The position numbers and the translations under genes were made by a program. From NCBI RefSeq assembly GCF_000225525.1, contig NZ_AGBF01000005.1, positions 1-64,000 on the forward strand: DNA of 64,000 nucleotides. The letters run 5' to 3'. Below the pieces are notes generated by a model. The model was not told where the DNA came from. It saw only the letters and a list, made by a program, of their open reading frames with translations, and made no database searches. Below are positions 18,412-26,810 of this stretch, one piece after another; position 1 is the first letter of the stretch, and each line of letters begins with the position of its first letter. Source of the stretch: Streptomyces zinciresistens K42. GTDB lineage: Bacteria > Actinomycetota > Actinomycetes > Streptomycetales > Streptomycetaceae.

Positions 18412-19071
18412 TCAGTCCGCGCGGCGCGCGGGCCCGGGGGCCGGGTAGCCGGAGTCCAGTTCCTCGACGGCGCGCAGGGCGCCGCCCAGGGTCTTCACCA
18501 GCAGTTCGCGCATGGTGTCCCGGGGCAGTTCGGGGCGGTCGATCCAGTCGAGGGTGGCGCCCTCCACACCGCACACCCAGGACAACAGCCCCATCCGGGC
18601 CAGCGGGCCGATGTCGGTGCGGCCGTACGCCCCCTCGGCGAGGGTCGCCACGATCGCCTCGCGCACCCCGTCCCGGATGGCGTGCACCTCGGCGTCGAAG
18701 CCGACGCCGCCGCTGACGATGGTGCGGTAGGCGGCCTGGTGGTGCTCGGCGTAGCGCAGATAGCTGTCGATGGTGCGGTGGACGCGGTCCACCGGCTGTA
18801 TCTCCACCCCGCTCGCGGCGAAGGTCACCAGGTCGGCGACGGAGTCCTGGATGATCGCGAGGTAGTAGCCCCGTTTGGACTGGAAGTAGTAGTAGATGAG
18901 CCCCTTGGCGACATGGGCCTGGCGGGCGATGTCGTCCATGGAGAGCGCGTCGTACGACGTGTCGGCGAACAGCTTCCGTCCGATGGTGATGAGTTCGGCA
19001 CGGCGCGCCGTCGAGCGCTCGGTACCGCGGGCCCTGGGCCGGACCGCGTCGCGCTGCTGACTGATATTCAA
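18412..19071 (-). CDS. TetR family regulator
   Basis: A 219-residue TetR-type repressor. The DNA-binding domain is at about residues 24-70, with the helix-turn-helix MDDIARQAHVAKGLIYYYFQ and the following SKRGYYLAII. The C-terminal ligand domain (about 80-200) is all-helical and contains HHQAAYRTIVSGGVGFDAEV. The effector is unknown. The start is the first ATG (MNISQQRD). No obvious partner gene: it converges on the chitinase and is separated from the next gene upstream by about 150 bases. Confidence 0.93.
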   Translation of the reverse strand: MNISQQRDAVRPRARGTERSTARRAELITIGRKLFADTSYDALSMDDIARQAHVAKGLIYYYFQSKRGYYLAIIQDSVADLVTFAASGVEIQPVDRVHRTIDSYLRYAEHHQAAYRTIVSGGVGFDAEVHAIRDGVREAIVATLAEGAYGRTDIGPLARMGLLSWVCGVEGATLDWIDRPELPRDTMRELLVKTLGGALRAVEELDSGYPAPGPARRAD

Positions 19072-19218
19072 TTCAGACCCTGTGATCCAACGGGCGGCGG
19101 GACCTCCGCAGTATGGCAGACCGGCACCGGCTGCTCGTTCGATTGTGATCGAGCCTGACGGGTCCGCTTCACATGCGGGGCGTCACATGTCCGACCAAAG
19201 GGTCCGGTGTGGGTCAGC

Positions 19219-19359
19219 TCACAGCAGGCCGAGCCGGGTGACGAGCATCGCGATCACCACGACGAGGGTCCAGCCCATGAGGTGTTCGACGACCTTCGGG
19301 CCGTCCTTGCCGGGGCCGCCGGTGCGGACGCGGCCTGCGGCGGTGGAGTGCGCGGTCAT
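19219..19359 (-). CDS. Small single-pass membrane protein
   Basis: A 46-residue protein with a basic N-terminal half (TAAGRVRTGGPGKDGPKVVE) and one C-terminal membrane helix (MGWTLVVVIAMLVTRLGLL). The ATG at 19359 has AAGGTGGG just upstream; the longer open frame is GC filler. SCO-type tiny membrane proteins of this shape are common in Streptomyces. Function unknown. Confidence 0.7.
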   Translation of the reverse strand: MTAHSTAAGRVRTGGPGKDGPKVVEHLMGWTLVVVIAMLVTRLGLL

Positions 19360-19474
19360 ATGCCCACCTTGCCATCGGAGGCGGCTTTTGCGGCAGTAAC
19401 GTTGCTCACAGCGCGAGGGCCCCGGCCGCTCCGCGGTTTCCGGGGGCCCTCGCGGCGGCGTACCGCGTACGGGT

Positions 19475-20845
19475 TCAGCGCACGCCGACCTCCGCCAGCG
19501 CGGCACGCTGACGCGCCGTCGGCAGGGCCGGGAAGAACAGGTAGCAGACCCCGCCGGTGCCGGAGACGACCTTGCCCGCGGCGTCGTACCGCTTGGTGCG
19601 CAGCCAGATGTTCTCCCACTCGCGCCGCCGGTAGACGCGCCGCACCGCCTCGTTGGTCGGGGCGTACGGGTCGTTGGCGATCACGTCTCCCCCGGCGGTG
19701 AAGCCGATGACCGTCATGAGATGGCCGGCGGTGCCGTACCCCGCGCCCGTCAGCTCCTCCTCGCGGAACGACTGGGAGGTCATGGCGGGGATGCCGGCCG
19801 CGATCAGCCGCTCCAGGTCGGTCAGCGAGCCGAGCCGGGTGACCACGGCCCGGATGTCGTCGAAGGTGGCCGCGTAGGCGGCGCTGAACGGCCAGTTCCC
19901 GCAGCCCTGGTACTGGTAGTCGTAGGTGTACCGGGCCGCGTGGCAGATCTGCGGGTCGGCGTAGGCGGGGTCGACCCAGGCCAGTTGCTCGCGGCTGAGC
20001 CGCCCGCCCCAGTACTCGATGATCATCTGCGCGGAGGTCGGGCTGCACCATGCCTCGCCCCCGCCGTCGTACTCGGGGTACTGGCCGACGTGCGTCTCCT
20101 GCGAGTAGCGCGGGACGGTCAGCTCCCGGGCGGCTCCGGGGACGGAGGCGGCGACCGTGAAGCGGTCGGGCACGTCGGAGCCCATGACCCCGGCCCGCCA
20201 CAGCACGGGCGTGAGCGCGGTGCCGGGCCTGCGGTACAGCGTCAGGCGCAGCCGGAACGAGGCGAGGCGCAGCCCGCTCGCGGGGTCGTCGATCGCGAGG
20301 GTGTCCGTGCCGACCGTGCTGCGGCCGTCGCGCTGGCCGTCGACGGAGGTCCGCCGGATGTCCCGGTCGCCCGCGGCCCAGCGGCCCATCACGTACCAGG
20401 GGGTGGCGGTGCCGTCCTGGTACGTCCCCCGGAGGTCGACCTGGATCCAGGTGCCGTCCGGGGTGTGCGCGTTCCAGGAGGCGATGACCTCGGTGGCGGG
20501 GACGGCGAACCGGTGGACGGGGGACGTCCAGGTGGCGTACTCCCAGCGGGCGGTCCGGCCGGTGTGCGGGTCGGTGTAGTCGGTGGTGCCTGCCGGTGTG
20601 GCGAGCACGAGGCCGGGGCGGGCGCCCGCGACGGCCCGGGTGCCCCGCGCGGTGCCGCCGCGCCAGTCGGCGTGGCTGGTCCAGGCCCGGTTGTCGACGG
20701 TGCGGGGCGGGACCTCGTCCTCGGCGGGGTTCCCGGCGTCGGCGCGCTTCCCGGCGGCGGCGGCCGGGCCCGCGCCACCGGTGGCGGCCACCGCGACGGC
20801 GGCTGCCAGAACGATTCTGCGGGAGGGCTGTTCGGCTCTGCTCAT
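19475..20845 (-). CDS. Exported peptidase C39-like protein
   Basis: A 456-residue secreted protein. The N-terminus SRRIVLAAAVAVAATGG (residues 8-24) is a twin-arginine-like signal peptide. A beta-rich domain (about 50-240) comes first. The C-terminal C39-like papain-fold domain has the catalytic Cys in GGGEAWCSPTSAQMIIEYWG (C267), the histidine in GTAGHLMTVIGF and the aspartate in IANDPYAP. The C39-like branch covers bacteriocin-processing and other Cys peptidases. Here it stands alone, outside an ABC exporter, so an extracellular peptidase role is likelier. The ATG giving MSRAEQPSRR is clear. Substrate unknown. Confidence 0.88.
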   Translation of the reverse strand: MSRAEQPSRRIVLAAAVAVAATGGAGPAAAAGKRADAGNPAEDEVPPRTVDNRAWTSHADWRGGTARGTRAVAGARPGLVLATPAGTTDYTDPHTGRTARWEYATWTSPVHRFAVPATEVIASWNAHTPDGTWIQVDLRGTYQDGTATPWYVMGRWAAGDRDIRRTSVDGQRDGRSTVGTDTLAIDDPASGLRLASFRLRLTLYRRPGTALTPVLWRAGVMGSDVPDRFTVAASVPGAARELTVPRYSQETHVGQYPEYDGGGEAWCSPTSAQMIIEYWGGRLSREQLAWVDPAYADPQICHAARYTYDYQYQGCGNWPFSAAYAATFDDIRAVVTRLGSLTDLERLIAAGIPAMTSQSFREEELTGAGYGTAGHLMTVIGFTAGGDVIANDPYAPTNEAVRRVYRRREWENIWLRTKRYDAAGKVVSGTGGVCYLFFPALPTARQRAALAEVGVR

Positions 20846-21087
20846 GGGCGGAAGACCCCCAGGGTGTGCGAGTAGGGCGGGTCCGGTGCACGACTGCCCG
20901 CCCACTATGACCACCGGGGGCACCGTCTGCCAGCACTCCGCCCCCGGGCGCGCCCCGGGCCCTCGGCCCCGGTCACGGGCGTGACCTGCGGCGCGGCGGT
21001 GCGGCGGCCGTGCGGCCCGCGCGCGCCGGACGGTCCGCGGGCCCGGCGTCCACCGCAACGGCGTACGCCGGGCGCGGCGCCCGCGGG
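20846..21087. other. Short gene-less stretch
   Basis: It holds the leader of the C39-like gene and the 3' region of the APC permease gene. GC-rich inverted repeats are common here but none stands out as a clean terminator. Confidence 0.4.
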
Positions 21088-22641
21088 TCAGACGAGGTCC
21101 ATCGCCGCGACCTCGTCCGGACGGCCGTAGCCGACGGGTCCGTGGAAGCGGCGCCGGGCGCTGGTGAACCACCAGAGTGTGGCGACGGCCAGCACGCCGG
21201 CCAGCGCGAGCGGCGCGTAGTTGAAGGAGGTGACGGTGAGGGGCGCGGCGTGCGGCAGCATGAACAGCACGCTGCTGAACACGATCCAGGCCACCGCCAC
21301 GATCCCGACCGGCCGTCCCCAGCGGCCCAGGTGCCAGGGACCGTGCGCGAAGTCGTCCCCGAGCCGGAGCCTGAGCAGGATGGGCAGGCCGTAGGCGAGG
21401 AAGAGCCCCACGACGTTGACGCTGACGAGGGCGGTGAACGCCGTGCGCGACCACCAGCCGGGCAGCACCAGCACCAGGGAGCAGCCGACCGCGAGCCAGA
21501 CCGCTTTGACGGGGGTCCGGGTGCGCGCGGAGACCGAGTGCCACCAGCGCGACCCCGGCATCGCGCCGTCCCGTGAGAAGGCGAAGATCTGCCGGGTGTT
21601 GCTGGTGAGGTTGGCGAGGCCGCAGAAGAGCATGGCGCCGATGACGACGAGCAGCAGCGCCTTCGCGGTGCCGACGCCGAGGCCGTCGATCAGGATCTGC
21701 ACGGGCGGGGCGTCGGCGGCGGCCACCCGGTCGTAGTCGCGTACGGCGTAGACGAGGGCGAGCATGAGCAGGAGTCCGGCGATCGCGGAGCAGGCGATCG
21801 CGCGCGTGATGCCGCGCGGCGCGTTGACCGTGGCGCGCACGGTCTCCTCCGACATGTGGAAACTGGCGTCGAAGCCGGTGAAGGTCCAGCTTGCCACCAG
21901 CAGGCCGAGCATCCCGCCGTAAAGTCCGCTCGTGAAACCGGTGTTGTTCGCGAAATACGTGACGAATGAGGCCGGCTGATGCTGGTCGGGAATGACCGTG
22001 AGTGCACCCACGATCACCACGAGTCCGATGAGCAGCCACCACACCGAGATCCGGTTCAGCACGGCGACCAGGTGCACGGTGTAGGTGTTGGCGAGCCCCT
22101 GCACCACGATGATCAGTGCCGTGATCAGTACCGTCCGGTGGCCCGTGGGCTCGTAGGAGGGCCACTGGAGCGTGAGGAACGCCTGGACGAACGTGGCGGC
22201 GGCGTACCCGGTGGCGGCCGTGCCGCCGACCTGGCCGACGAAGTTGAGCCAGCCCGTGTACCAGGACCAGGCGCCCTTGTGCCGTCGGGCGAGCTTTCCC
22301 GCGGAGAAATACAGGGCACCGCTCGTCGGATACGCGGAGGCGACTTCCGCCATCGATGCCCCCACGAAGAGCACCATGACGGAGACGCCTATCCAGCCGA
22401 AGACGAGAATGCTCGGACCGCCCGCGTTCAGACCGAATCCGAATCCGGAGAAGATTCCGGAGATGATGTTGATGACGGTGAAGGAGATGGCGAAATTGTC
22501 GAACGCCTGAAAACGCCGGGTGAGTTTTCTCGGATAACCCATCGCATGCAGCGTGGCATCGTCGTCCAGCGCGCTCGGATCGCCTCCGCGGCGCGCGCCG
22601 TGGCGCGCTCGGGCACGCGGAGCCGGCATCCGTCGGGACAC
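21088..22641 (-). CDS. APC family amino acid permease
   Basis: A 517-residue permease with about 12 membrane segments. The first carries FAISFTVINIISGIFSGFGF (unwound helix 1 of the APC fold), followed by AEVASAYPTSGALYF, TFTGFDASFHMSEETVRA and SNTRQIFAFSRDGAMPGS, all diagnostic of the amino acid/GABA (BAT1-like) branch. It probably imports an amino acid, choline-like amine or GABA by proton symport. The GTG at 22641 (MSRRMPAPRA) has AGAAGAGG upstream; the ATG four codons later is also possible. It lies 38 bases behind the hypothetical gene at 22680 on the same strand, so the two may be co-transcribed. Confidence 0.93.
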   Translation of the reverse strand: MSRRMPAPRARARHGARRGGDPSALDDDATLHAMGYPRKLTRRFQAFDNFAISFTVINIISGIFSGFGFGLNAGGPSILVFGWIGVSVMVLFVGASMAEVASAYPTSGALYFSAGKLARRHKGAWSWYTGWLNFVGQVGGTAATGYAAATFVQAFLTLQWPSYEPTGHRTVLITALIIVVQGLANTYTVHLVAVLNRISVWWLLIGLVVIVGALTVIPDQHQPASFVTYFANNTGFTSGLYGGMLGLLVASWTFTGFDASFHMSEETVRATVNAPRGITRAIACSAIAGLLLMLALVYAVRDYDRVAAADAPPVQILIDGLGVGTAKALLLVVIGAMLFCGLANLTSNTRQIFAFSRDGAMPGSRWWHSVSARTRTPVKAVWLAVGCSLVLVLPGWWSRTAFTALVSVNVVGLFLAYGLPILLRLRLGDDFAHGPWHLGRWGRPVGIVAVAWIVFSSVLFMLPHAAPLTVTSFNYAPLALAGVLAVATLWWFTSARRRFHGPVGYGRPDEVAAMDLV

Positions 22642-22679
22642 GGTGGGGCCTCTTCTCTCGGTGGGGGGTTGACGGCCCG

Positions 22680-23633
22680 TCAGACGAACGGGACCGGCAG
22701 GCCGCAGGCGCGGCGCGCCCTCGACAGCTGCTCGGCCGGGTCGCCGAAGGCGGACCAGGGCATGCGCGAGGCGTACGGGCCCATCGCCGCGAACACCGCG
22801 CGCGCCTCCTCCTCCCGCCGGCCCATGACCAGGGCGTGCGCGAGGTACGCCAGGTCCAGGACCGGGGTGAAGGCGTAGTCGGCCACCGTGGGCAGCCAGG
22901 TCCGGTGGACGGCCACGGCGGTGGCCCGCCACTGCGGCTGCTCCCACACGCGGTCGGCGAGCGGCCGGGTCGGGTCGTAGCACTCCACCAGGGCGACCAG
23001 CGGCAGCAGTCCGAGCGGGGAGCCCGCGGGCGCGCGCTGGCCGAGGAAGGCGGCGACGTCCCAGGCGGCGGTGACGGAGCCGCCGTGGCGGGGGACGAAG
23101 CAGGCGAGGAAGCGGTGGTGGGCCTCGCGGTGCCAGGGGGCCAGGGAGAGGATGTGCGCGAACAGGCGCCAGGGGCCGGGAGGCGCGGTGAGCAGGCCGC
23201 GCGGCGCCTGTTCGCGCAGCCGGTGCAGCCGGGCCATCGCCAGCTTGGCCACCCAGGGCGTGGGGTCGGCGGGGGCCGTGGCGGCGGCGCGGTCGCAGGC
23301 CGCGAGCGCTATCCGCTCCAGCGCGCCGGCCCTGGCGTCGTGCGCGTCGGCGGCCCGAAGGGCCCGCAGCACGGCCACCCGCGCCCACATCAGGGACGCC
23401 TCGGGGCAGGGCTCCTCGGCCAGCCAGCGCTCCACGAGATCGGAGTCGGCCGCCTCCGAGGCGAGCACGAGGGAGCGGTGGGCGCGCAGGGCGAAGTCCC
23501 CGCGGGTCTCGGCGAGCGCGTCGCGGGCGCTCAGGCAGCGGCCGGCGCGGACGTCCACGCACACGCCGGCGAGCACATGGTCGTCCGCCGCCGGATGCCA
23601 CAGGTACTGCCCCTCGAACAACCCCGCGGCCAT
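22680..23633 (-). CDS. Conserved hypothetical protein, helical
   Basis: A 317-residue all-helical protein. It starts MAAGLFEGQYLWHPAADDHV and contains repeated helix pairs with WVAKLAMARLHRLREQAPRG, FAHILSLAPWHREAHHRFL and YLAHALVMGRREEEARAVF. The spacing of small and aromatic residues suggests TPR-like repeats. No catalytic motif, signal or membrane segment. It is immediately upstream of the APC permease on the same strand. Function unknown. Confidence 0.8.
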   Translation of the reverse strand: MAAGLFEGQYLWHPAADDHVLAGVCVDVRAGRCLSARDALAETRGDFALRAHRSLVLASEAADSDLVERWLAEEPCPEASLMWARVAVLRALRAADAHDARAGALERIALAACDRAAATAPADPTPWVAKLAMARLHRLREQAPRGLLTAPPGPWRLFAHILSLAPWHREAHHRFLACFVPRHGGSVTAAWDVAAFLGQRAPAGSPLGLLPLVALVECYDPTRPLADRVWEQPQWRATAVAVHRTWLPTVADYAFTPVLDLAYLAHALVMGRREEEARAVFAAMGPYASRMPWSAFGDPAEQLSRARRACGLPVPFV

Positions 23634-23797
23634 CTGCCCCAGCCCATCCCCGTCACGGCACCTCGTCGTCGTGCACCAGGCACCCTACTCAGCGCGGGCC
23701 CCGTCCGGAACGCGGTCCTGACGGTGGTGGCCGGAGTTTTCCGACGGCATCGCGGTAAAGCGGCCGGTTCGAAGAGACATGTTTTCCCGTACGGTCT

Positions 23798-23817
23798 GCC
23801 GACCGCTTTCGGTCGGC
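23798..23817 (+). other. Small hairpin before the kinase start
   Basis: GCCGACCG (23798-23805) and CGGTCGGC (23810-23817) form a perfect 8-bp stem with a CTTT tetraloop, 21 bases before the ATG at 23839. In the mRNA it could affect ribosome access; as DNA it could be an operator. No direct evidence for either. Confidence 0.4.
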
Positions 23818-23838
23818 ACTAGAATGTTCCGGCGAGAT

Positions 23839-24492
23839 ATGCCAGTCCCGCCCCGCAGACGAGGAAAAACGATTCACGAGCTCGCCTCCCGGCTCCGCCG
23901 GCTCCCCCCTTCCCTGGGCCCCGTCCGCCTGGTCGCCGTGGACGGCCACGCCGGCTCCGGAAAGTCCACGTTCGCCGGGGAGCTGGCACGCGCGCTGGGC
24001 GGCGCCCCGGTGCTGCACCTCGACGACCTCGCCAGCCACGACGAGCTGTTCACCTGGACCGGCCGGCTGTCGGCGCAGGTGCTGGAACCGCTCGCGCGCG
24101 GCGCCGTCGCCCACTACTCCCCCTACGACTGGCGTGAGCGGCGCTTCGGGCCCGCGCGCGCCCTGGCGCCCGCCCCGGTGGTCCTCGTCGAGGGCGTCGG
24201 CGCCGGCCGCCGCGCCCTGCGCCCGCGGCTGGCCCGGCTGCTGTGGATGGATCTGCCGCGGGCCCGGTCCTGGGCGCGCGGCCGCTCCCGGGACGGGGAG
24301 GAGCAGCGGGAGTTCTGGGACGGCTGGGTCGCCGCGGAGCACGCGCACTTCGCGGACGACCCCTCACAGCCCTTCGCGGACCTCCTGGTCCGGCAGCGCG
24401 ACGAGGGATACGAGGTGGTTCCCGGGCCCGCCGGGACGGCGGGACCGGACCACACGGTCACACACCGTGACGACCCGTCGGCAATGTGCTGA
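23839..24492 (+). CDS. Uridine kinase-like P-loop protein
   Basis: A 217-residue P-loop NTPase. Walker A is VAVDGHAGSGKSTFAGEL. The DD pair in VLHLDDLASHDELFTWT and the VVLVEGVGAGRRALRP strand match the uridine kinase/phosphoribulokinase-like superfamily. A small-molecule kinase is likely; a nucleoside is the default guess. Candidate starts are ATG 23824 and ATG 23839 (MPVPPRRRG); the latter has GGCGAG upstream. The 3' end is followed by the promoter of a candidate small RNA. Confidence 0.85.
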   Translation: MPVPPRRRGKTIHELASRLRRLPPSLGPVRLVAVDGHAGSGKSTFAGELARALGGAPVLHLDDLASHDELFTWTGRLSAQVLEPLARGAVAHYSPYDWRERRFGPARALAPAPVVLVEGVGAGRRALRPRLARLLWMDLPRARSWARGRSRDGEEQREFWDGWVAAEHAHFADDPSQPFADLLVRQRDEGYEVVPGPAGTAGPDHTVTHRDDPSAMC

Positions 24493-24541
24493 ACTCGTGA
24501 AGACCCACTCCGGGCACGCGCACATCGTGCCCCAACTCGGC

Positions 24542-24571
24542 TTGACCCAATGGCCGGACAGGTCCTACGTT
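24542..24571 (+). promoter_or_regulatory. Sigma-70-type promoter before a candidate sRNA
   Basis: TTGACC (24542-24547), an 18-base spacer, then TACGTT (24566-24571). It lies in the gap after the kinase gene and about 350 bases before the AAA+ gene, with a terminator-like hairpin only 37 bases downstream. It therefore probably drives a short RNA rather than the AAA+ gene. Confidence 0.6.
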
Positions 24572-24577
24572 CTCAAT

Positions 24578-24645
24578 GTGCGGTCGACCGCGACCGAACC
24601 CTTGACGCGAAGCCCCCGGTTGTTCCCCCGTGATCGGGGGCTTCG
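24578..24645 (+). ncRNA. Candidate small RNA ending in a terminator hairpin
   Basis: The transcript start is inferred about seven bases after the -10 element. The RNA would be roughly 65-70 nt and end in the hairpin CGAAGCCCCCG (24608-24618) / CGGGGGCTTCG (24635-24645), an 11-bp stem with a 16-base loop that can fold into a second small helix. TTCT follows the stem. There is no start codon with a ribosome site inside. Intergenic sRNAs are known in S. coelicolor, but I cannot match this one to a named RNA. It could also be a leader whose hairpin attenuates the AAA+ gene. Confidence 0.5.
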
Positions 24646-24918
24646 TTCTGCTCGTACTCCTCATTTCGGGCGACGCGCGCCCCTCAGCCGCTCACGCTCG
24701 GTCACCGAGCGGACCCGCGCACCGCTCCCACCTCGCCCGACGGCCCGTGCGGCCCCCTGGGGCAGGCCCCGCTCCCGCAGGTACGATGCCCTCGGTGCGC
24801 GCTACGGACGGCTGCTCTGCGCACCGCTGCAACTCCGGCCCGTGGCACGGCGGTTCGAACCGGCGGCCGGCGGGCGGGTGGCCGGCGACCGACGGGGGCA
24901 CGGTTTGTGGGGGACGTG

Positions 24919-26784
24919 ATGGACTTCGGCACGCAGGGCCCCGAGGCCCCGGCCGACCTCGCCTGGCTGCGAGGTGTGGACGCCTACACGATGGGGGCCT
25001 ATCCGCAGGCGGAGGAGGAGTTCGGCACCGCGGTGCGGATCGACCCCGGGATGGCCGACGGCTGGCTCGGCCTGCACGCGCTGCGCGTCGACACCACGAC
25101 CGCGCTGCTGCGGATGTTCCGCCACCGCGAGCGCTTCGGCGAACAGCGCTCCCGCCACCGGCGCACCCTCAACTCCTGGTACTGGCTCGGCTGGTGGGTG
25201 CAGCCGGTGCTGGAGACCCCGCGCGATCTGCTGCTCGCCCACGCCTCGCACTGGCTGGACGGCCGGCACGTCCCGGAGCTGGACCGGGCCCTCGCCGGGC
25301 TGCCGCCCGTGGACGCCGACCACCAGGTCCGCTTCCTGCACGCCTGCCGCGCCTATCTCGTCAAGGACTGGGAGCAACTGGTCCGCCACACCGACCCGCT
25401 GCTCGACGATCCGATGCTCGGCATCGAGGTCGGCCTCTTCGGCGGCATGGCGCGGGTGAGGCTGGAGATGTACGGACAGGCGGAGCCCCTGCTGTCGGGC
25501 GCGCTGATGCGGTGCCGCAGCGAGCAGCCCCAGCGCAAGGAGCTGCGCTACTGGCTCGCCCGTGCGCACGAGGGCACCGGCCGCTCCGCCGCCGCCCTCC
25601 CCCTCTACCGGGCCGTGCACCGCGTCGACCCCGCCTTCATGGACACCTCGGCCCGGCTCGCCGCGATCGCCGAGGGCGACGGCTACGACGACCCGGCCGA
25701 CTTCGCCCCCCTCGCGCTCACCGGCTTCGGCCAGGACGTGATCGACGGCCCCGACGGGCTCGACCCGCTCTTCGGCGCCGAGGGCCGGGACCTGAAGCTC
25801 TCCGACCCCGACCTGCCGCCCGCCGGGCCGGCGGCCCCCGTCACGGATCCGGCGGTGCGCGAGAAGGCCGCGGTGCCCCCGCAGTCGCTGCCCGCGGGCC
25901 CCACCGACCCCGCGTTACTGGAGGCGGCGCTCGCCGAGCTGGAGCGGATGGTGGGGCTGGAGCCCGTCAAACGCCAGGTCAAGGCGTTGTCGGCGCAGTT
26001 GAACATGGCCCGGCTGCGCGCCGGGCAGGGCCTGCCGGTCCAGCCGCCGAAACGACACTTCGTCTTCTCCGGTCCCTCGGGCACCGGCAAGACCACGGTC
26101 GCCCGCATCCTCGGCCGCGTCTTCTACGCCCTCGGGCTCCTCGGCGGTGACCATCTGGTGGAGGCCCAGCGGGCCGACCTGGTCGGCGAGTACCTGGGCC
26201 AGACGGCCGTGAAGGCCAACGAGCTCATCGACTCCGCGCTCGGCGGCGTCCTCTTCGTGGACGAGGCGTACTCCCTGTCCAACACCGGCTACGGCAAGGG
26301 CGACGCCTACGGCGACGAGGCCCTCCAGGTGCTGCTGAAGCGGGCGGAGGACAACCGCGACCACCTGGTGGTGATACTCGCCGGCTATCCCGAGGGCATG
26401 GACCGGCTGCTCGCCGCCAACCCCGGGCTGTCCTCGCGGTTCACGACCCGCGTCGACTTCCCCTCCTACCGCCCCCTCGAACTGACCTCGATCGGCGAGG
26501 TGCTCGCCGCGGAGAACGGCGACGTGTGGGACGAGGAGGCGCTGGACGAACTGCGCTCCATCGCCGGGCACGTGGTGGACCAGGGCTGGATCGACGAGCT
26601 GGGCAACGGGCGGTTCCTGCGGACGCTGTACGAGAAGAGCTGCGCCTACCGGGACCTCAGACTGTCGGCCTACCCCGGGGCGCTCACCCGCGGCGACCTG
26701 TCGACCCTGCGGCTGCCGGATCTGATGCAGGCGTACGGAGAGGTGCTGTCGGGACGGGGGCCGCAGGACCCGCCGGCCAGGTGA
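24919..26784 (+). CDS. TPR and AAA+ ATPase, CbxX/CfqX (EccA-like)
   Basis: A 621-residue two-part protein. Residues about 1-270 are TPR-like helices (DAYTMGAYPQAEEEFGTAVR at the start). A Pro/Ala linker (about 270-330) follows, then a CbxX/CfqX AAA+ domain with Walker A GPSGTGKT (385-392), Walker B FVDEA (D448-E449) and arginine finger region NPGLSSRFTTRVDFP. This layout is that of EccA, the ATPase of type VII secretion, though no ESX genes are nearby. Starts: the ATG at 24919 is preceded by GGGGGAC; GTGs at 24907 and 24916 are alternatives. Codon 333 is TTA (25915-25917), so expression may need the bldA tRNA. Confidence 0.92.
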   Translation: MDFGTQGPEAPADLAWLRGVDAYTMGAYPQAEEEFGTAVRIDPGMADGWLGLHALRVDTTTALLRMFRHRERFGEQRSRHRRTLNSWYWLGWWVQPVLETPRDLLLAHASHWLDGRHVPELDRALAGLPPVDADHQVRFLHACRAYLVKDWEQLVRHTDPLLDDPMLGIEVGLFGGMARVRLEMYGQAEPLLSGALMRCRSEQPQRKELRYWLARAHEGTGRSAAALPLYRAVHRVDPAFMDTSARLAAIAEGDGYDDPADFAPLALTGFGQDVIDGPDGLDPLFGAEGRDLKLSDPDLPPAGPAAPVTDPAVREKAAVPPQSLPAGPTDPALLEAALAELERMVGLEPVKRQVKALSAQLNMARLRAGQGLPVQPPKRHFVFSGPSGTGKTTVARILGRVFYALGLLGGDHLVEAQRADLVGEYLGQTAVKANELIDSALGGVLFVDEAYSLSNTGYGKGDAYGDEALQVLLKRAEDNRDHLVVILAGYPEGMDRLLAANPGLSSRFTTRVDFPSYRPLELTSIGEVLAAENGDVWDEEALDELRSIAGHVVDQGWIDELGNGRFLRTLYEKSCAYRDLRLSAYPGALTRGDLSTLRLPDLMQAYGEVLSGRGPQDPPAR

Positions 26785-26810
26785 CGGACGGATCCCGCGG
26801 CCGGCGCGGC

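Noticed and set aside
19475..22165. Long minus-strand frame joining the C39-like protein to sequence under the permease
   Set aside because: The exported protein has its own signal peptide at 20845; the upstream part is the out-of-frame shadow of the permease gene.
24907..26784. Type VII (ESX) secretion locus suggested by the EccA-like ATPase
   Set aside because: No WXG100, EccC, EccD or mycosin gene is nearby; CbxX-type AAA+ proteins occur widely without ESX.
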